DNA from: an uncultured Collinsella sp.
GTDB taxonomy: Bacteria; Actinomycetota; Coriobacteriia; Coriobacteriales; Coriobacteriaceae
Assembly (NCBI GenBank): GCA_902496455.1
Contig: CABVAY010000009.1
Coordinates: 1 to 61,608 of the forward strand
DNA length: 61,608 nucleotides
Direction of reading: 5' to 3'
The position numbers and the translations under genes were made by a program. Positions 33,125-40,826 of this stretch are shown in pieces (position 1 is the first letter of the stretch; every line of letters begins with the position of its first letter). The notes beneath the pieces are model-generated. The model was not told where the DNA came from, did not search any database, and worked only from the letters and a program-made list of their open reading frames with translations.

Positions 33125-34036
33125 TTAAGCACGTACTGTCTGGGCGATGCCAGCCTTGGCGTTTGCGCGTTTGCCGGCGAGTTCGCAAAAAATCGCGCCG
33201 CCGATGATAAGCGCGGCGCCCATCAGGCGGACCGGTGTTATGGCTTCGCCCAAAAGGACGGCCGAGAACACGACGGCCGAAAGCGGCTCGAGGTAGCCGA
33301 CGACCGCGACGGTCTGGACGGGCAGCTTGGCGACGGCACTAAAGTAGAGCAGGCAACCGATGCCGGTGTTGACGACGCCGAGCATGACGACGGCGCGCCA
33401 ATCAATACTGGCGGCGACGCCGGCGGACAGGAATGAGGGAGCGCCCTGCGTGATGAGCGTGAGGACCAGCGCGGTCACAAAGGCGGCGCTCACCTGGAGC
33501 GTGGAGTTCTCGAGGCCTTCGATGTGTGGCGCACCCTTGCTAGCGATGACCATCAGCGCATAGCAAAATGCCGAGGCGATACCGCAGACGATACCCGCAA
33601 TGGGCATATTGCCGCCTAGACCTTGTGCTGCAATGAGAAAAGCACCGCAGGCGACGGCGATAAACCCGGCGATTTTGCCGCCGGTCAGTTTTTCACCAAA
33701 GATGAGTGGGGAGAGCGCCATGACAATGATGGGGCCACAGTAGTACAGCAGCGAGGATACGCCGACGCCGATCGTCTGGTAGGCACGGAACAGAAAAATC
33801 CAGCTGGCACCCAGCGCGGCTCCCGACAGAAGGAGTGCTGCGGCTTCGTGGGGACGAGATGGCGCCTGCAGTTTATGGCGTTGGGTGATGGCAAGGATAG
33901 TGACAAGCGAGAGGGCGCCCAAAAACGTGCGCAGTAGCACGATATCGGAGCTCGGCAGCGCGATGGCAGCGGCGATGATGCCGTTGGAGCCAAACAATAG
34001 CAATGCTGCTAAGTACGTAAACAGTCCGTTGTCCAT
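33125..34036 (-). CDS. EamA/DMT-superfamily transporter
   Basis: A 303-residue ten-helix carrier with two EamA repeats. The first helix region reads LFTYLAALLLFGSNGIIAAAI and the second repeat contains VGYLEPLSAVVFSAVLLGE, a conserved EamA segment with the Glu-Pro pair. It differs from the EamA protein at 880-1782 in detail but has the same layout beside a LysR gene. The ATG at 34036 is divergent from that regulator. The substrate is unknown; metabolite or amino acid export is typical. Confidence 0.9.
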   Translation of the reverse strand: MDNGLFTYLAALLLFGSNGIIAAAIALPSSDIVLLRTFLGALSLVTILAITQRHKLQAPSRPHEAAALLLSGAALGASWIFLFRAYQTIGVGVSSLLYYCGPIIVMALSPLIFGEKLTGGKIAGFIAVACGAFLIAAQGLGGNMPIAGIVCGIASAFCYALMVIASKGAPHIEGLENSTLQVSAAFVTALVLTLITQGAPSFLSAGVAASIDWRAVVMLGVVNTGIGCLLYFSAVAKLPVQTVAVVGYLEPLSAVVFSAVLLGEAITPVRLMGAALIIGGAIFCELAGKRANAKAGIAQTVRA

Positions 34037-34052
34037 GCGCTTCCGTCCCCTC

Positions 34053-34109
34053 TATATTCGAGCATGTTCACTATGGGCGAACTGGCAATAGAAGAAAAGC
34101 GAATATAAT
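34053..34109. promoter_or_regulatory. Divergent promoter/operator between EamA and LysR
   Basis: TATATTCG (34053-34060) is inverted as CGAATATA (34100-34107), which brings a consensus TATAAT -10 element at 34104-34109 for the rightward gene and a similar AT-rich box for the leftward gene. A dyad GTTC-N9-GAAC lies at the centre (34066-34082), suitable for the LysR protein. Confidence 0.55.
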
Positions 34110-34154
34110 GCATGGCTAACATGACAAAAATTCATGTAAAGGTGGAGGCGTGTC

Positions 34155-35012
34155 GTGGAAACGAATATTCAAAAGATGCAGGTGCTGCTGGAGACGGTGC
34201 GCGCCGGAAGCTTTACGCGTGCTGCCGAGCGCCTGAGCTATTCGCAGTCGGGCGTGAGCCGTATGGTGGCCGATCTTGAGGCCGATTGGGGCTTTAAGGT
34301 GCTCGACCGCAGTCGCGAGGGCGTAGTGCTTTCTGCCGACGGGCGGCAGGTCATGCCGGCTGTCGAGGCGCTCTGCGAGGAATTCACTCGCTTGCAGCGA
34401 CGGGTGGATGAGATGCGCGGGCTCATGCGCGGCAAAATCTGCATCGGTACGTTTTCGAGTGTGGCGACCCACGTGCTGCCGCCGGTGATTGCGCGCTTTC
34501 GCGCCGATCACCCGGACGTCGATTACGAGTTGCTGATGGGCGATTACTCAGAGATTGAACAATGGGTGGCAGAGGGCCGCTGCGATCTGGGCTTTATCCC
34601 GCGTGAACCCCGAGAAAACGGCATGGCATCGCGGTCTTTGGTGCGCGACGAGTTGATGGCGGTAGTGCCGGCAGATTCTTTGCTTGCCACGGCGGAGGTC
34701 GTTTCTCTTGCCGATTTAGCCAACGAGCAGTTTATTCTGCTAGAACGCGGCACCGATGACGAGATTACGCCGCTGTTCCGTCGGGCGGGGCTGACGGTGT
34801 GCTCCAAGCTGTCGACCTGGGATGATTATGCGATTATGGCTATGGTCGAGGACGGCCTGGGCGTGAGCATTCTTCCCGCGCTCATCTTGCGCCGCTGTCA
34901 GTTCGATGTTGCCGTGCGTTCGCTCGAGGGACATCCCCATCGGCAGATCAATGCGATATATCGCACGGCTGACGTTTCGCTTGCCGCCGCTCGATTCCTT
35001 GAATACCTCTAA
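34155..35012 (+). CDS. LysR-family transcriptional regulator
   Basis: A 285-residue regulator. The DNA-binding helix reads AAERLSYSQSGVSRMVADLEADWG, followed by a periplasmic-binding-protein-like effector domain (GKICIGTFSSVATHVLPPVIARF). It starts at GTG 34155 after GGTGGAGGCGTGTC. It is similar in length and effector-domain wording to the LysR at 1941. The divergent EamA transporter is its probable target. Confidence 0.92.
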   Translation: METNIQKMQVLLETVRAGSFTRAAERLSYSQSGVSRMVADLEADWGFKVLDRSREGVVLSADGRQVMPAVEALCEEFTRLQRRVDEMRGLMRGKICIGTFSSVATHVLPPVIARFRADHPDVDYELLMGDYSEIEQWVAEGRCDLGFIPREPRENGMASRSLVRDELMAVVPADSLLATAEVVSLADLANEQFILLERGTDDEITPLFRRAGLTVCSKLSTWDDYAIMAMVEDGLGVSILPALILRRCQFDVAVRSLEGHPHRQINAIYRTADVSLAAARFLEYL

Positions 35013-35071
35013 ACGCGTACACGCCATTGTCCGCTTTGGGCAAATCTCGGAGTCCGGTACATTTTCTTATG

Positions 35072-35156
35072 AAATTGAACTTTCGAATGAGGTGCCGCGC
35101 TATACTGCTTGCTAAATTGAACCATGGTTCAATTCGTGTTCTATAAATTGAACTTT
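35072..35156 (+). promoter_or_regulatory. Operator array with 20-bp palindrome before the HTH-AlaA gene
   Basis: A perfect 20-bp palindrome (AATTGAAC CATG GTTCAATT) at 35115-35134 is flanked by two half-sites AAATTGAACTTT at 35072-35083 and 35145-35156. A TATACT -10 element at 35101-35106 places the palindrome over the transcription start, a good position for autorepression. The second half-site lies between the palindrome and the gene start at 35175. Confidence 0.75.
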
Positions 35157-35174
35157 GCCAGCAAGGAGGTTCTA

Positions 35175-36695
35175 GTGGCCCAAGAGACGTTTAGCGATTG
35201 CCTGCGACAGGCTATGTCCGATCGCGACGTTCGCCAGTCGGACGTGATCCGCGCATCGGAGATGCTCGGCAAAAAACTCGGCAAGAGTCAGATGAGCCAA
35301 TATGTGAGCGGCAAGACGATCCCGCGGCGCGATGTGGCTGAGCTGCTCGCCCGTATTTTGGAGGTCGATGTTACCTGGCTGCTTGCCGGCGACGCCGATC
35401 AAGGCGAGGCATCATCACCCCGCAACGATTCCAAGCCCGAACCCCATCCCTCAGCTCAAATTGCAAGGAGCACCACCATGCGTACTTTTTCTAAATCCAC
35501 CAAGCTCGATAACGTCCTGTATGACGTGCGCGGTCCCGTCGTCGACGAGGCCGCCCGTATGGAGGACGAGGGCGAGCGCATCCTCAAGCTCAATATCGGC
35601 AACCCGGCGCCCTTCGGTTTCCGCACGCCCGATGAGGTCATCAAGGACATGCGCCAGCAGCTGCCCGACTGCGAAGGCTATTCCAACTCGCGTGGCCTGT
35701 TCTCCGCGCGCAAGGCGATCATGCAGTATTCGCAGATCAAAGGCCTGCCCAACGTTCAGATGGAGCATATCTACACGGGCAACGGCGTGTCCGAGCTCAT
35801 TCAGCTTTCGATGAACGCGCTGCTCGACAATGGCGACGAGATTCTGATCCCCAGCCCCGACTATCCGCTCTGGACGGCGTGCGCAACCCTTGCTGGCGGT
35901 CATCCCGTACATTATCTGTGCGATGAGCAGGCGGATTGGTATCCCGACTTGCAGGATATGGAGTCCAAGATCACGAGCGCGACCAAAGCCCTCGTCATCA
36001 TCAACCCCAACAACCCCACGGGTTCCGTCTATCCGCGCGAGGTGCTCGAGGGCATCGTCGAGGTTGCACGTAGGCATCAGCTGATGATCTTTGCCGATGA
36101 GATCTACGACCGCCTGTGCATGGACGGCTACGAGCACGTCTCGATTGCCTCGCTCGCCCCCGACCTGCCCTGCGTCACCTTTAGCGGTCTGTCCAAGTCG
36201 CACATGATCGCGGGCTATCGCATTGGCTGGATGGTGCTTTCGGGCAACCAGCGCTGCATGAGCGACTTCATCATGGGCATCAACATGCTCTCCAACATGC
36301 GCCTGTGCTCCAACGTGCCGGCTCAGTCGATCGTCCAGACGGCGCTCGGCGGCCATCAGTCCGTTAACGACTACATCCGTCCCGGCGGCCGTGTCTACGA
36401 GCAGCGCAACTTTGTGTATGAGGCGCTCAACAAGATTGACGGCATCTCGGTGGTTAAGCCGCGTGCGGCGTTCTACATCTTCCCCAAGATGGATGTTAAA
36501 AAGTTCAACATCACCGATGACGAGCAGTTTGCCCTCGACCTGCTGCACGAGAAGAAGATTCTGATCACGCGCGGCGGCGGCTTTAACTGGGCAGAGCCCG
36601 ATCACTTCCGCATCGTGTACCTGCCGCGCATGGAAGTACTCAAAGAGTCCCTCGAAGACCTCGCCGACTTCTTCGATCATTATCGCCAGTCGTAG
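35175..36695 (+). CDS. XRE-type HTH fused to AlaA-like aminotransferase
   Basis: A 506-residue fusion. Residues 1-75 form a Cro/C1-type HTH (RQSDVIRASEMLGKKLGKSQ, then MSQYVSGKTIPRRDVAELLA). A Pro/Ser-rich linker of about 25 residues follows. From residue 102 it is a full-length class I aminotransferase resembling glutamate-pyruvate aminotransferase AlaA (NPNNPTGSVYP, DEIYDRL, PLP-lysine Lys341 in SGLSKSHMIAGYRIGW). The GTG at 35175 follows AAGGAGG at 35163-35169. A second strong site, AAGGAG with 7-nt spacing, precedes an internal ATG at 35478 that starts exactly the 405-residue enzyme. Thus both a fusion and a free AlaA may be made. The operator array upstream suggests autoregulation, perhaps sensitive to PLP, alanine or pyruvate. 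Confidence 0.9.
   Translation: MAQETFSDCLRQAMSDRDVRQSDVIRASEMLGKKLGKSQMSQYVSGKTIPRRDVAELLARILEVDVTWLLAGDADQGEASSPRNDSKPEPHPSAQIARSTTMRTFSKSTKLDNVLYDVRGPVVDEAARMEDEGERILKLNIGNPAPFGFRTPDEVIKDMRQQLPDCEGYSNSRGLFSARKAIMQYSQIKGLPNVQMEHIYTGNGVSELIQLSMNALLDNGDEILIPSPDYPLWTACATLAGGHPVHYLCDEQADWYPDLQDMESKITSATKALVIINPNNPTGSVYPREVLEGIVEVARRHQLMIFADEIYDRLCMDGYEHVSIASLAPDLPCVTFSGLSKSHMIAGYRIGWMVLSGNQRCMSDFIMGINMLSNMRLCSNVPAQSIVQTALGGHQSVNDYIRPGGRVYEQRNFVYEALNKIDGISVVKPRAAFYIFPKMDVKKFNITDDEQFALDLLHEKKILITRGGGFNWAEPDHFRIVYLPRMEVLKESLEDLADFFDHYRQS
35465..35480 (+). promoter_or_regulatory. Internal Shine-Dalgarno and start codon of AlaA module
   Basis: AAGGAG (35465-35470), seven bases, then ATG (35478-35480), in frame within the HTH-AlaA gene at the domain border. 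This would give a 405-residue aminotransferase, equal to the length of E. coli AlaA. Confidence 0.65.
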
Positions 36696-36717
36696 GGGAT
36701 AGAAACTCCGCACTATG

Positions 36718-36757
36718 AAAAGCTCCCTGCAGTTGTTTTGCTGCAGGGAGCTTTCTT
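36718..36757. terminator. Bidirectional terminator
   Basis: AAAGCTCCCTGCAG pairs with CTGCAGGGAGCTTT and is followed by CTT. It separates the convergent HTH-AlaA and peptide deformylase genes. Confidence 0.85.
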
Positions 36758-36769
36758 GAATCGGCGGAA

Positions 36770-37180
36770 CTAAATAACAATCCCGTTGCAGTGGTCGATT
36801 TCGTGTTGGATGATCTCGGCGGTGTAGCCCGAGAAGTTTTTGATGCGGTGAACGAAGTTCTCGTCCAAATACTCAACCTTAATGCGGCGATAGCGGGTGC
36901 AGGGACGCTCGCCGATCAGCGAGAGGCATCCTTCGCTCGTCTGATAGGCATTGACCTGTTCAAGAATTTGAGGGTTGTACATCAGGAGCGCCCTGTTGCC
37001 GTCCTTTACGCAGATGATGCGTTTGCGCACACCGATCATGTTGGCGGCGAGCCCCACGCACTCGTGCTCATGCTCGTGGAGTGTATCCAGGAGGTCCTGC
37101 CCGGTCGCGGCATCGTCGGGCCCCGCGTCTTCGGAAGGCAGGCGCAAAAAGAACTCGGATTTCATGATGGGCTTAATCAT
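36770..37180 (-). CDS. def: Peptide deformylase
   Basis: A 136-residue metalloenzyme that removes the formyl group from nascent peptides. All three motifs are intact: GLAANMIG (43-50), EGCLSL (Cys85) and QHEIDH (125-130) with catalytic Glu127. It is short compared with E. coli Def (169) because the N- and C-termini are trimmed, as in type III or minimal PDFs. The ATG at 37180 has GAGGAGCCCGCC in front; the open frame extends 72 codons upstream without a ribosome site. The relative at 29027 lacks the Glu, so this copy is the likely active one in the window. Confidence 0.9.
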   Translation of the reverse strand: MIKPIMKSEFFLRLPSEDAGPDDAATGQDLLDTLHEHEHECVGLAANMIGVRKRIICVKDGNRALLMYNPQILEQVNAYQTSEGCLSLIGERPCTRYRRIKVEYLDENFVHRIKNFSGYTAEIIQHEIDHCNGIVI

Positions 37181-37385
37181 GGCGGGCTCCTCATGTCTTA
37201 TGCTTTCGTGGACTTTTAATAATAGCGCGGAAGGAAAGCTGCGCGTCCGCGTTACAATCTTTTGACGTTGGACCATGTTGCCAGATTCGTCGTGTACGGC
37301 GTCTGGCGTAAGTCTAGGGCTCATTTTTCGCCCTGGACTGTTCCTCTGGGGCGATGCGACTGTCGTTCCAAGAGGAAGGAAATGC

Positions 37386-38801
37386 ATGGGGAGCAAATCT
37401 CAGCAACAAGTTCAAGCAACGCCATCGGCCACTGCGGCGCTTCTCGTCGTTATGTATATTGCAGCCTTTGTTGCCGCGTTTAACGAGAACATCATTAACG
37501 TGGCGTTGCACGACATTATGGCAGCCTTTTCGGTGAGTGCCACCACGGCGCAGTGGCTCGTTTCGGGCTACATGATCGTGACGTCGATCTTTACGGCCAT
37601 CATGGCCTTCCTGTCCGGCCGTTTCTCGACGCGCAAGCTGTTGTTTTTCGCATGCGGATGTATGGTCGCCGGCGAAGTCCTGTGTCTGATCGCTCCGTCG
37701 TTTAGCGTTTTGCTACCAAGTCGTATTTTGCAGGCTGCGGGATCGGGCATCTTGTTCCCGCTCATGATGAACGTGGTGCTGTCTTGCGCCCCGCGCGAGA
37801 AGCTCGGTCTGTATCTTAGCCTGGGCGGTGCCTGCATTACGCTAGGGCCGGCGTTTGGACCCGTAATCAGCGGTCTTATGTGCACGTTGTTCGGCTGGAG
37901 GGCGGTGTTCGTAGTGCCGCTGGTGGGCGGCATTGTGGTCGCTGCGGCGGGCGTTAAGCTTGTTCAGAATGTCGGAGAGCGCTCGAGCACCACGCTTGAT
38001 ATTCTGTCGGTTGTTTTGCTCGCCGCCGGCATTACGGCATTTGTGTATTCCGTAGGCGAGTTCTCGACCAATCTGATTGCCGGCATCGTGGCGCTTTTCG
38101 CCGCCATTGTGCTGCTCGGCCTGTTTGCGGCCCGTCAGCTCAAGCTCGAGCACCCGGTGCTTAACGTGCGTCCCATGGCGAGCTTTCGCTTTTGGCCTGC
38201 GTGTTTGCTTGTGGTGGTGTCGATGATGACGACGTTCTCGATGAGCGTTTTGTTGCCGCTCTATTTTGAGGGCGCATACGGCATGACCGCACTTATTGCG
38301 GGCTTGCTCATTTTGCCGGCGATTGCCTGCAACGCCGTGACCTCGATTGTGGGCGGACGCGTGATGGACGCCCGTGGCGCATGGCCGCTGCTGCCGGTCG
38401 GCTTTGCCCTGATTGCCGTGGGGCAGACTGCCATCTCGATGACGGCGGCAAGTATGAACATCGGCGTCGTCGTGGCGCTGACCGTTGTGGTGTATGCCGG
38501 AGTCGGTTTGGTGCTGAGCCCCTCGCAAACGGCCGGCTTGGAGACGCTGCCTGCCGCTGAGCATCCCCACGGAACGGCATTGCTTAACACGTGGAACATG
38601 ATTGCCGCATCGTTTGGCCCATCGCTGTTTATCGGTCTGCTCTCGAGTTCTGCAGCGACTGCCGGCGCGGCTGGCGCTGCGACCGACGTTGCCCAGGCGA
38701 TTGGATTTGCAGCTGCCGTGCGTGTGGCGGCTGTGATTGCCGTGGTCGGGTTCGCGACGTCGCTGGTGTACGCTCGTCGCGAGTCGCACATGTCGCATTA
38801 A
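37386..38801 (+). CDS. MFS (DHA2-type) drug efflux transporter
   Basis: A 471-residue major facilitator with about fourteen helices. Features include NENIINVALHDIMAAFSVSATTAQWLVSGYM in adjoining pieces (DHA2 first loop), FLSGRFSTRKLLF (MFS motif A) and GPAFGPVISGLM (motif C, antiporter signature). This is the EmrB/QacA group, which exports hydrophobic and cationic compounds with protons. The ATG at 37386 follows AGGAAGG. It is monocistronic; no regulator is adjacent. Confidence 0.92.
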   Translation: MGSKSQQQVQATPSATAALLVVMYIAAFVAAFNENIINVALHDIMAAFSVSATTAQWLVSGYMIVTSIFTAIMAFLSGRFSTRKLLFFACGCMVAGEVLCLIAPSFSVLLPSRILQAAGSGILFPLMMNVVLSCAPREKLGLYLSLGGACITLGPAFGPVISGLMCTLFGWRAVFVVPLVGGIVVAAAGVKLVQNVGERSSTTLDILSVVLLAAGITAFVYSVGEFSTNLIAGIVALFAAIVLLGLFAARQLKLEHPVLNVRPMASFRFWPACLLVVVSMMTTFSMSVLLPLYFEGAYGMTALIAGLLILPAIACNAVTSIVGGRVMDARGAWPLLPVGFALIAVGQTAISMTAASMNIGVVVALTVVVYAGVGLVLSPSQTAGLETLPAAEHPHGTALLNTWNMIAASFGPSLFIGLLSSSAATAGAAGAATDVAQAIGFAAAVRVAAVIAVVGFATSLVYARRESHMSH

Positions 38802-38953
38802 TGTGTACACATAGATTCTGCAGCTAGATTGGATGGCAACACCATAAACTAATGGACGTTTTGCCGAGAGGCATGAATGTTTAAAGCGCAAAGAGTGCGC
38901 GACGGGCCCCGCGAATGGGGCGATGATGCCCGAGAGGGCTAAGAAGGAGTCTC

Positions 38954-39865
38954 ATGTCCGAGAACGAAGAGATCATGAACGAGACCGAGAACGAGACCAT
39001 GGCTGCCGAGGTTGAGGCAGTCGAGACCGTGGAGACCGAAGCTGCCGAGGTTGAGGCTGCTGACGAGGTTTCCGCCGAGGAGGAGGCCGAGGTTGTCGAG
39101 GCCGCCGTTGATTACGATGACGAAGAGCTGATGGACAAGATGCAGAAGGCCGCCCGCCTGCTGCGTAGCCGTCGCTTTGCTATTTCCAAGGAGGAGGAGG
39201 CCAAGGCCGAGCGCATGGCGAACATCGAGCGCGCCATCAAGCTTCTTGACCTCAAGCCCAAGATGGAGCAGAAGGAAATGTCCGACCTGCTGGGCATGCG
39301 CCTTCGTGAGCTCGATGGCCTGATGGCCGAGGCCGAGGCTGCCGATCTGGTCGGCCGCATCGACGACGCCGAGGGCGATATGCGCAAGATTGTTGTCTTC
39401 GCCGCCGAGGATGCCGCTGAGGGCCTGGTCGAGCTTGCCAACAAGAAGGAGAAGCTCCTGCCCGAGCTTTCTTATGAGGAGGCCACCGAGCTGATGGCCG
39501 CTCTCGATAAGGTTATCGCTCCGCTCGTCGCCATGGGCCTGGACGAGGACCGCGGTCCTCGCGGTGGCCGTGACGACCGTGGCGGCCGTGGAGGCGACCG
39601 TGGCGGTCGCGGCGGCTTTGGCGATCGCGGTGGCCGTGGCGGTGACCGTGGCGGTCGCGGTGGCGATCGCGGCGGCCGTGGCGGTTTTGGTGACCGTGGC
39701 GGCGACCGTGGCGGTCGCGGCGGCTTTGGCGGCAACCGTGGTGGCTATGGCGATCGCGGTGGCAACCGTGGTGGCTTCGGCGGTAACCGTGGTAACGACC
39801 GCGGCGGTCGTGGTGGCGACCGTGGCGGCCGCAACGGCGGCGGCTTCCGCGGTAACCGTTTTTAG
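38954..39865 (+). CDS. Acidic protein with winged-helix-like core and long RGG-repeat tail
   Basis: A 303-residue protein of three parts. Residues 1-55 are very acidic (Glu/Ala/Val repeats). Residues 60-195 form a helical core with IERAIKLLDLKPKMEQKEMSDLLGMRLRELD-like HTH content in adjoining pieces and a conserved IVVFAAED strand. The last 105 residues are almost only Arg-Gly-Gly, Asp-Arg-Gly-Gly and Gly-Gly-Phe units (for example DRGGRGGFGDRGGRGG). RGG tails bind RNA in eukaryotic proteins; in bacteria they occur in some RNA helicases and cold-shock proteins. An RNA-binding or ribosome-associated role is inferred. The ATG at 38954 has AAGAAGGAG in front. The function is not known. Confidence 0.8.
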   Translation: MSENEEIMNETENETMAAEVEAVETVETEAAEVEAADEVSAEEEAEVVEAAVDYDDEELMDKMQKAARLLRSRRFAISKEEEAKAERMANIERAIKLLDLKPKMEQKEMSDLLGMRLRELDGLMAEAEAADLVGRIDDAEGDMRKIVVFAAEDAAEGLVELANKKEKLLPELSYEEATELMAALDKVIAPLVAMGLDEDRGPRGGRDDRGGRGGDRGGRGGFGDRGGRGGDRGGRGGDRGGRGGFGDRGGDRGGRGGFGGNRGGYGDRGGNRGGFGGNRGNDRGGRGGDRGGRNGGGFRGNRF

Positions 39866-39891
39866 TTACGGCGTTTTACCAAACGCCGTAA
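39866..39891 (+). terminator. Hairpin directly after the RGG protein gene
   Basis: TTACGGCGTTT pairs with AAACGCCGTAA around TACC, starting at the base after the stop codon. There is no following T-tract, so it may protect the 3' end rather than terminate. Confidence 0.6.
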
Positions 39892-39934
39892 CCACTTGAC
39901 GCTGCGCGCCCACCAGAGCGACAACTTGTCATTC

Positions 39935-39976
39935 AAAGAGGACGGCATGACCAGAAGGTCTATGCCGTCCTCTTTT
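39935..39976 (+). terminator. Intrinsic terminator
   Basis: AAGAGGACGGCAT pairs with ATGCCGTCCTCTT and ends in TTTT. It is the main terminator of the RGG protein transcript. The rest of the 353-bp gap to pdxT holds the two repeats listed next and no gene. Confidence 0.85.
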
Positions 39977-40047
39977 CATGCCAATTTGTTCGCTCTGACG
40001 GGCGCTCGCTGTTCGTCCTCTACCTGCGGCGCCGTCATGGTCCAAAG

Positions 40048-40106
40048 TAGTCATTGGGTGTTCCTATAGTTTTGTCTAGTCGTTTAAGAGCGTCCCCAAC
40101 GACTAC
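40048..40106. repeat. Degenerate GGGGACG-type palindromic repeat
   Basis: GTAGTCATTGGG on the left and CGTCCCCAACGACTAC on the right form an imperfect dyad, with CTAGTCGTTTAAGA in the middle. It shares these blocks with the cluster at 4282-4433. Confidence 0.65.
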
Positions 40107-40111
40107 ATAGC

Positions 40112-40179
40112 ATGAGAGTGGATAATCTCCCGGTTTGAGCCTGCATCCAAGTTCAAAGTGGGAGATTATCCACTCTCAT
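40112..40179. repeat. Perfect 20-bp-stem hairpin
   Basis: A 20-bp arm at 40112-40131 (begins ATGAGAGTGGATAATC) is exactly inverted at 40160-40179. Inside it TTTGA/TCAAA can extend the stem. It abuts the previous repeat and lies just past the pdxT 3' end, so it may act as a terminator for pdxST. Confidence 0.8.
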
Positions 40180-40218
40180 TTGTTATGTGTCCGAAAATCC
40201 ACGCTCGTTCTACTTTGC

Positions 40219-40806
40219 CTACATTTGTAGGAACAGTTCGTGGAGGCGGGTGTCTTCGTCGAGTTCGGGGTGGAAGGTTACGCCGAGCTGGTTGCCCTGA
40301 CGGGCGGCGACAATACGACCGTCGACTTTCGCTAAGGCCTTGGCGTCGCCGTGGACCTCGACGATGCGGGGCGCGCGGATAAACGTCAGCGGCACTTCAC
40401 CGTCGATGCCGGCTATTTGCCCCTTGGTTCGAAAGCTGCCGAGCTGCCTGCCGTAGGCATTGCGCTCGACAAGTACATCCATGGTTTCCAGACGCGGCGT
40501 GCCCTTATCGTCATGGGCGGCAAGGTCGTGAGCCAGTAGAATCAGGCCGGCGCAGGTGCCCAGGACGGGCATACCTTCAGCGATACGGGCACGAAGCTCC
40601 TCGAGCATGTCCAACTCATCAAGCAGCTTCCCTTGAACGGTAGACTCGCCGCCGGGAAGTACCAGACGGTCAAAGTCCTGCTTCAAATCAGCCGCCTGCC
40701 TCAGCTCAATACAACGTGCGCCCAGCTCGGATAGTCTTGCCTCGTGCTCGGCAAAAGCACCTTGGACCGCCAGCACGGCGACCGTCTGGTCTGCATAATC
40801 GCTCAT
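40219..40806 (-). CDS. pdxT: Pyridoxal 5'-phosphate synthase glutaminase subunit
   Basis: A 195-residue class I glutaminase that supplies ammonia to PdxS. Features are AVLAVQGAFAEH, LPGGEST, the nucleophile in GTCAGLILLA, and the catalytic His-x-Glu in FHPELDED. These are all family-diagnostic. It follows pdxS with a 20-bp gap on the same strand. The end of the transcript is followed by the 20-bp-stem hairpin. Confidence 0.96.
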   Translation of the reverse strand: MSDYADQTVAVLAVQGAFAEHEARLSELGARCIELRQAADLKQDFDRLVLPGGESTVQGKLLDELDMLEELRARIAEGMPVLGTCAGLILLAHDLAAHDDKGTPRLETMDVLVERNAYGRQLGSFRTKGQIAGIDGEVPLTFIRAPRIVEVHGDAKALAKVDGRIVAARQGNQLGVTFHPELDEDTRLHELFLQM

Positions 40807-40826
40807 GTGCGATCCTTTCTGCTGGA

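Noticed and set aside
39545..39862. Tandem DNA repeats as a CRISPR-like array
   Set aside because: They are in-frame codons for the RGG tail, with no spacers.
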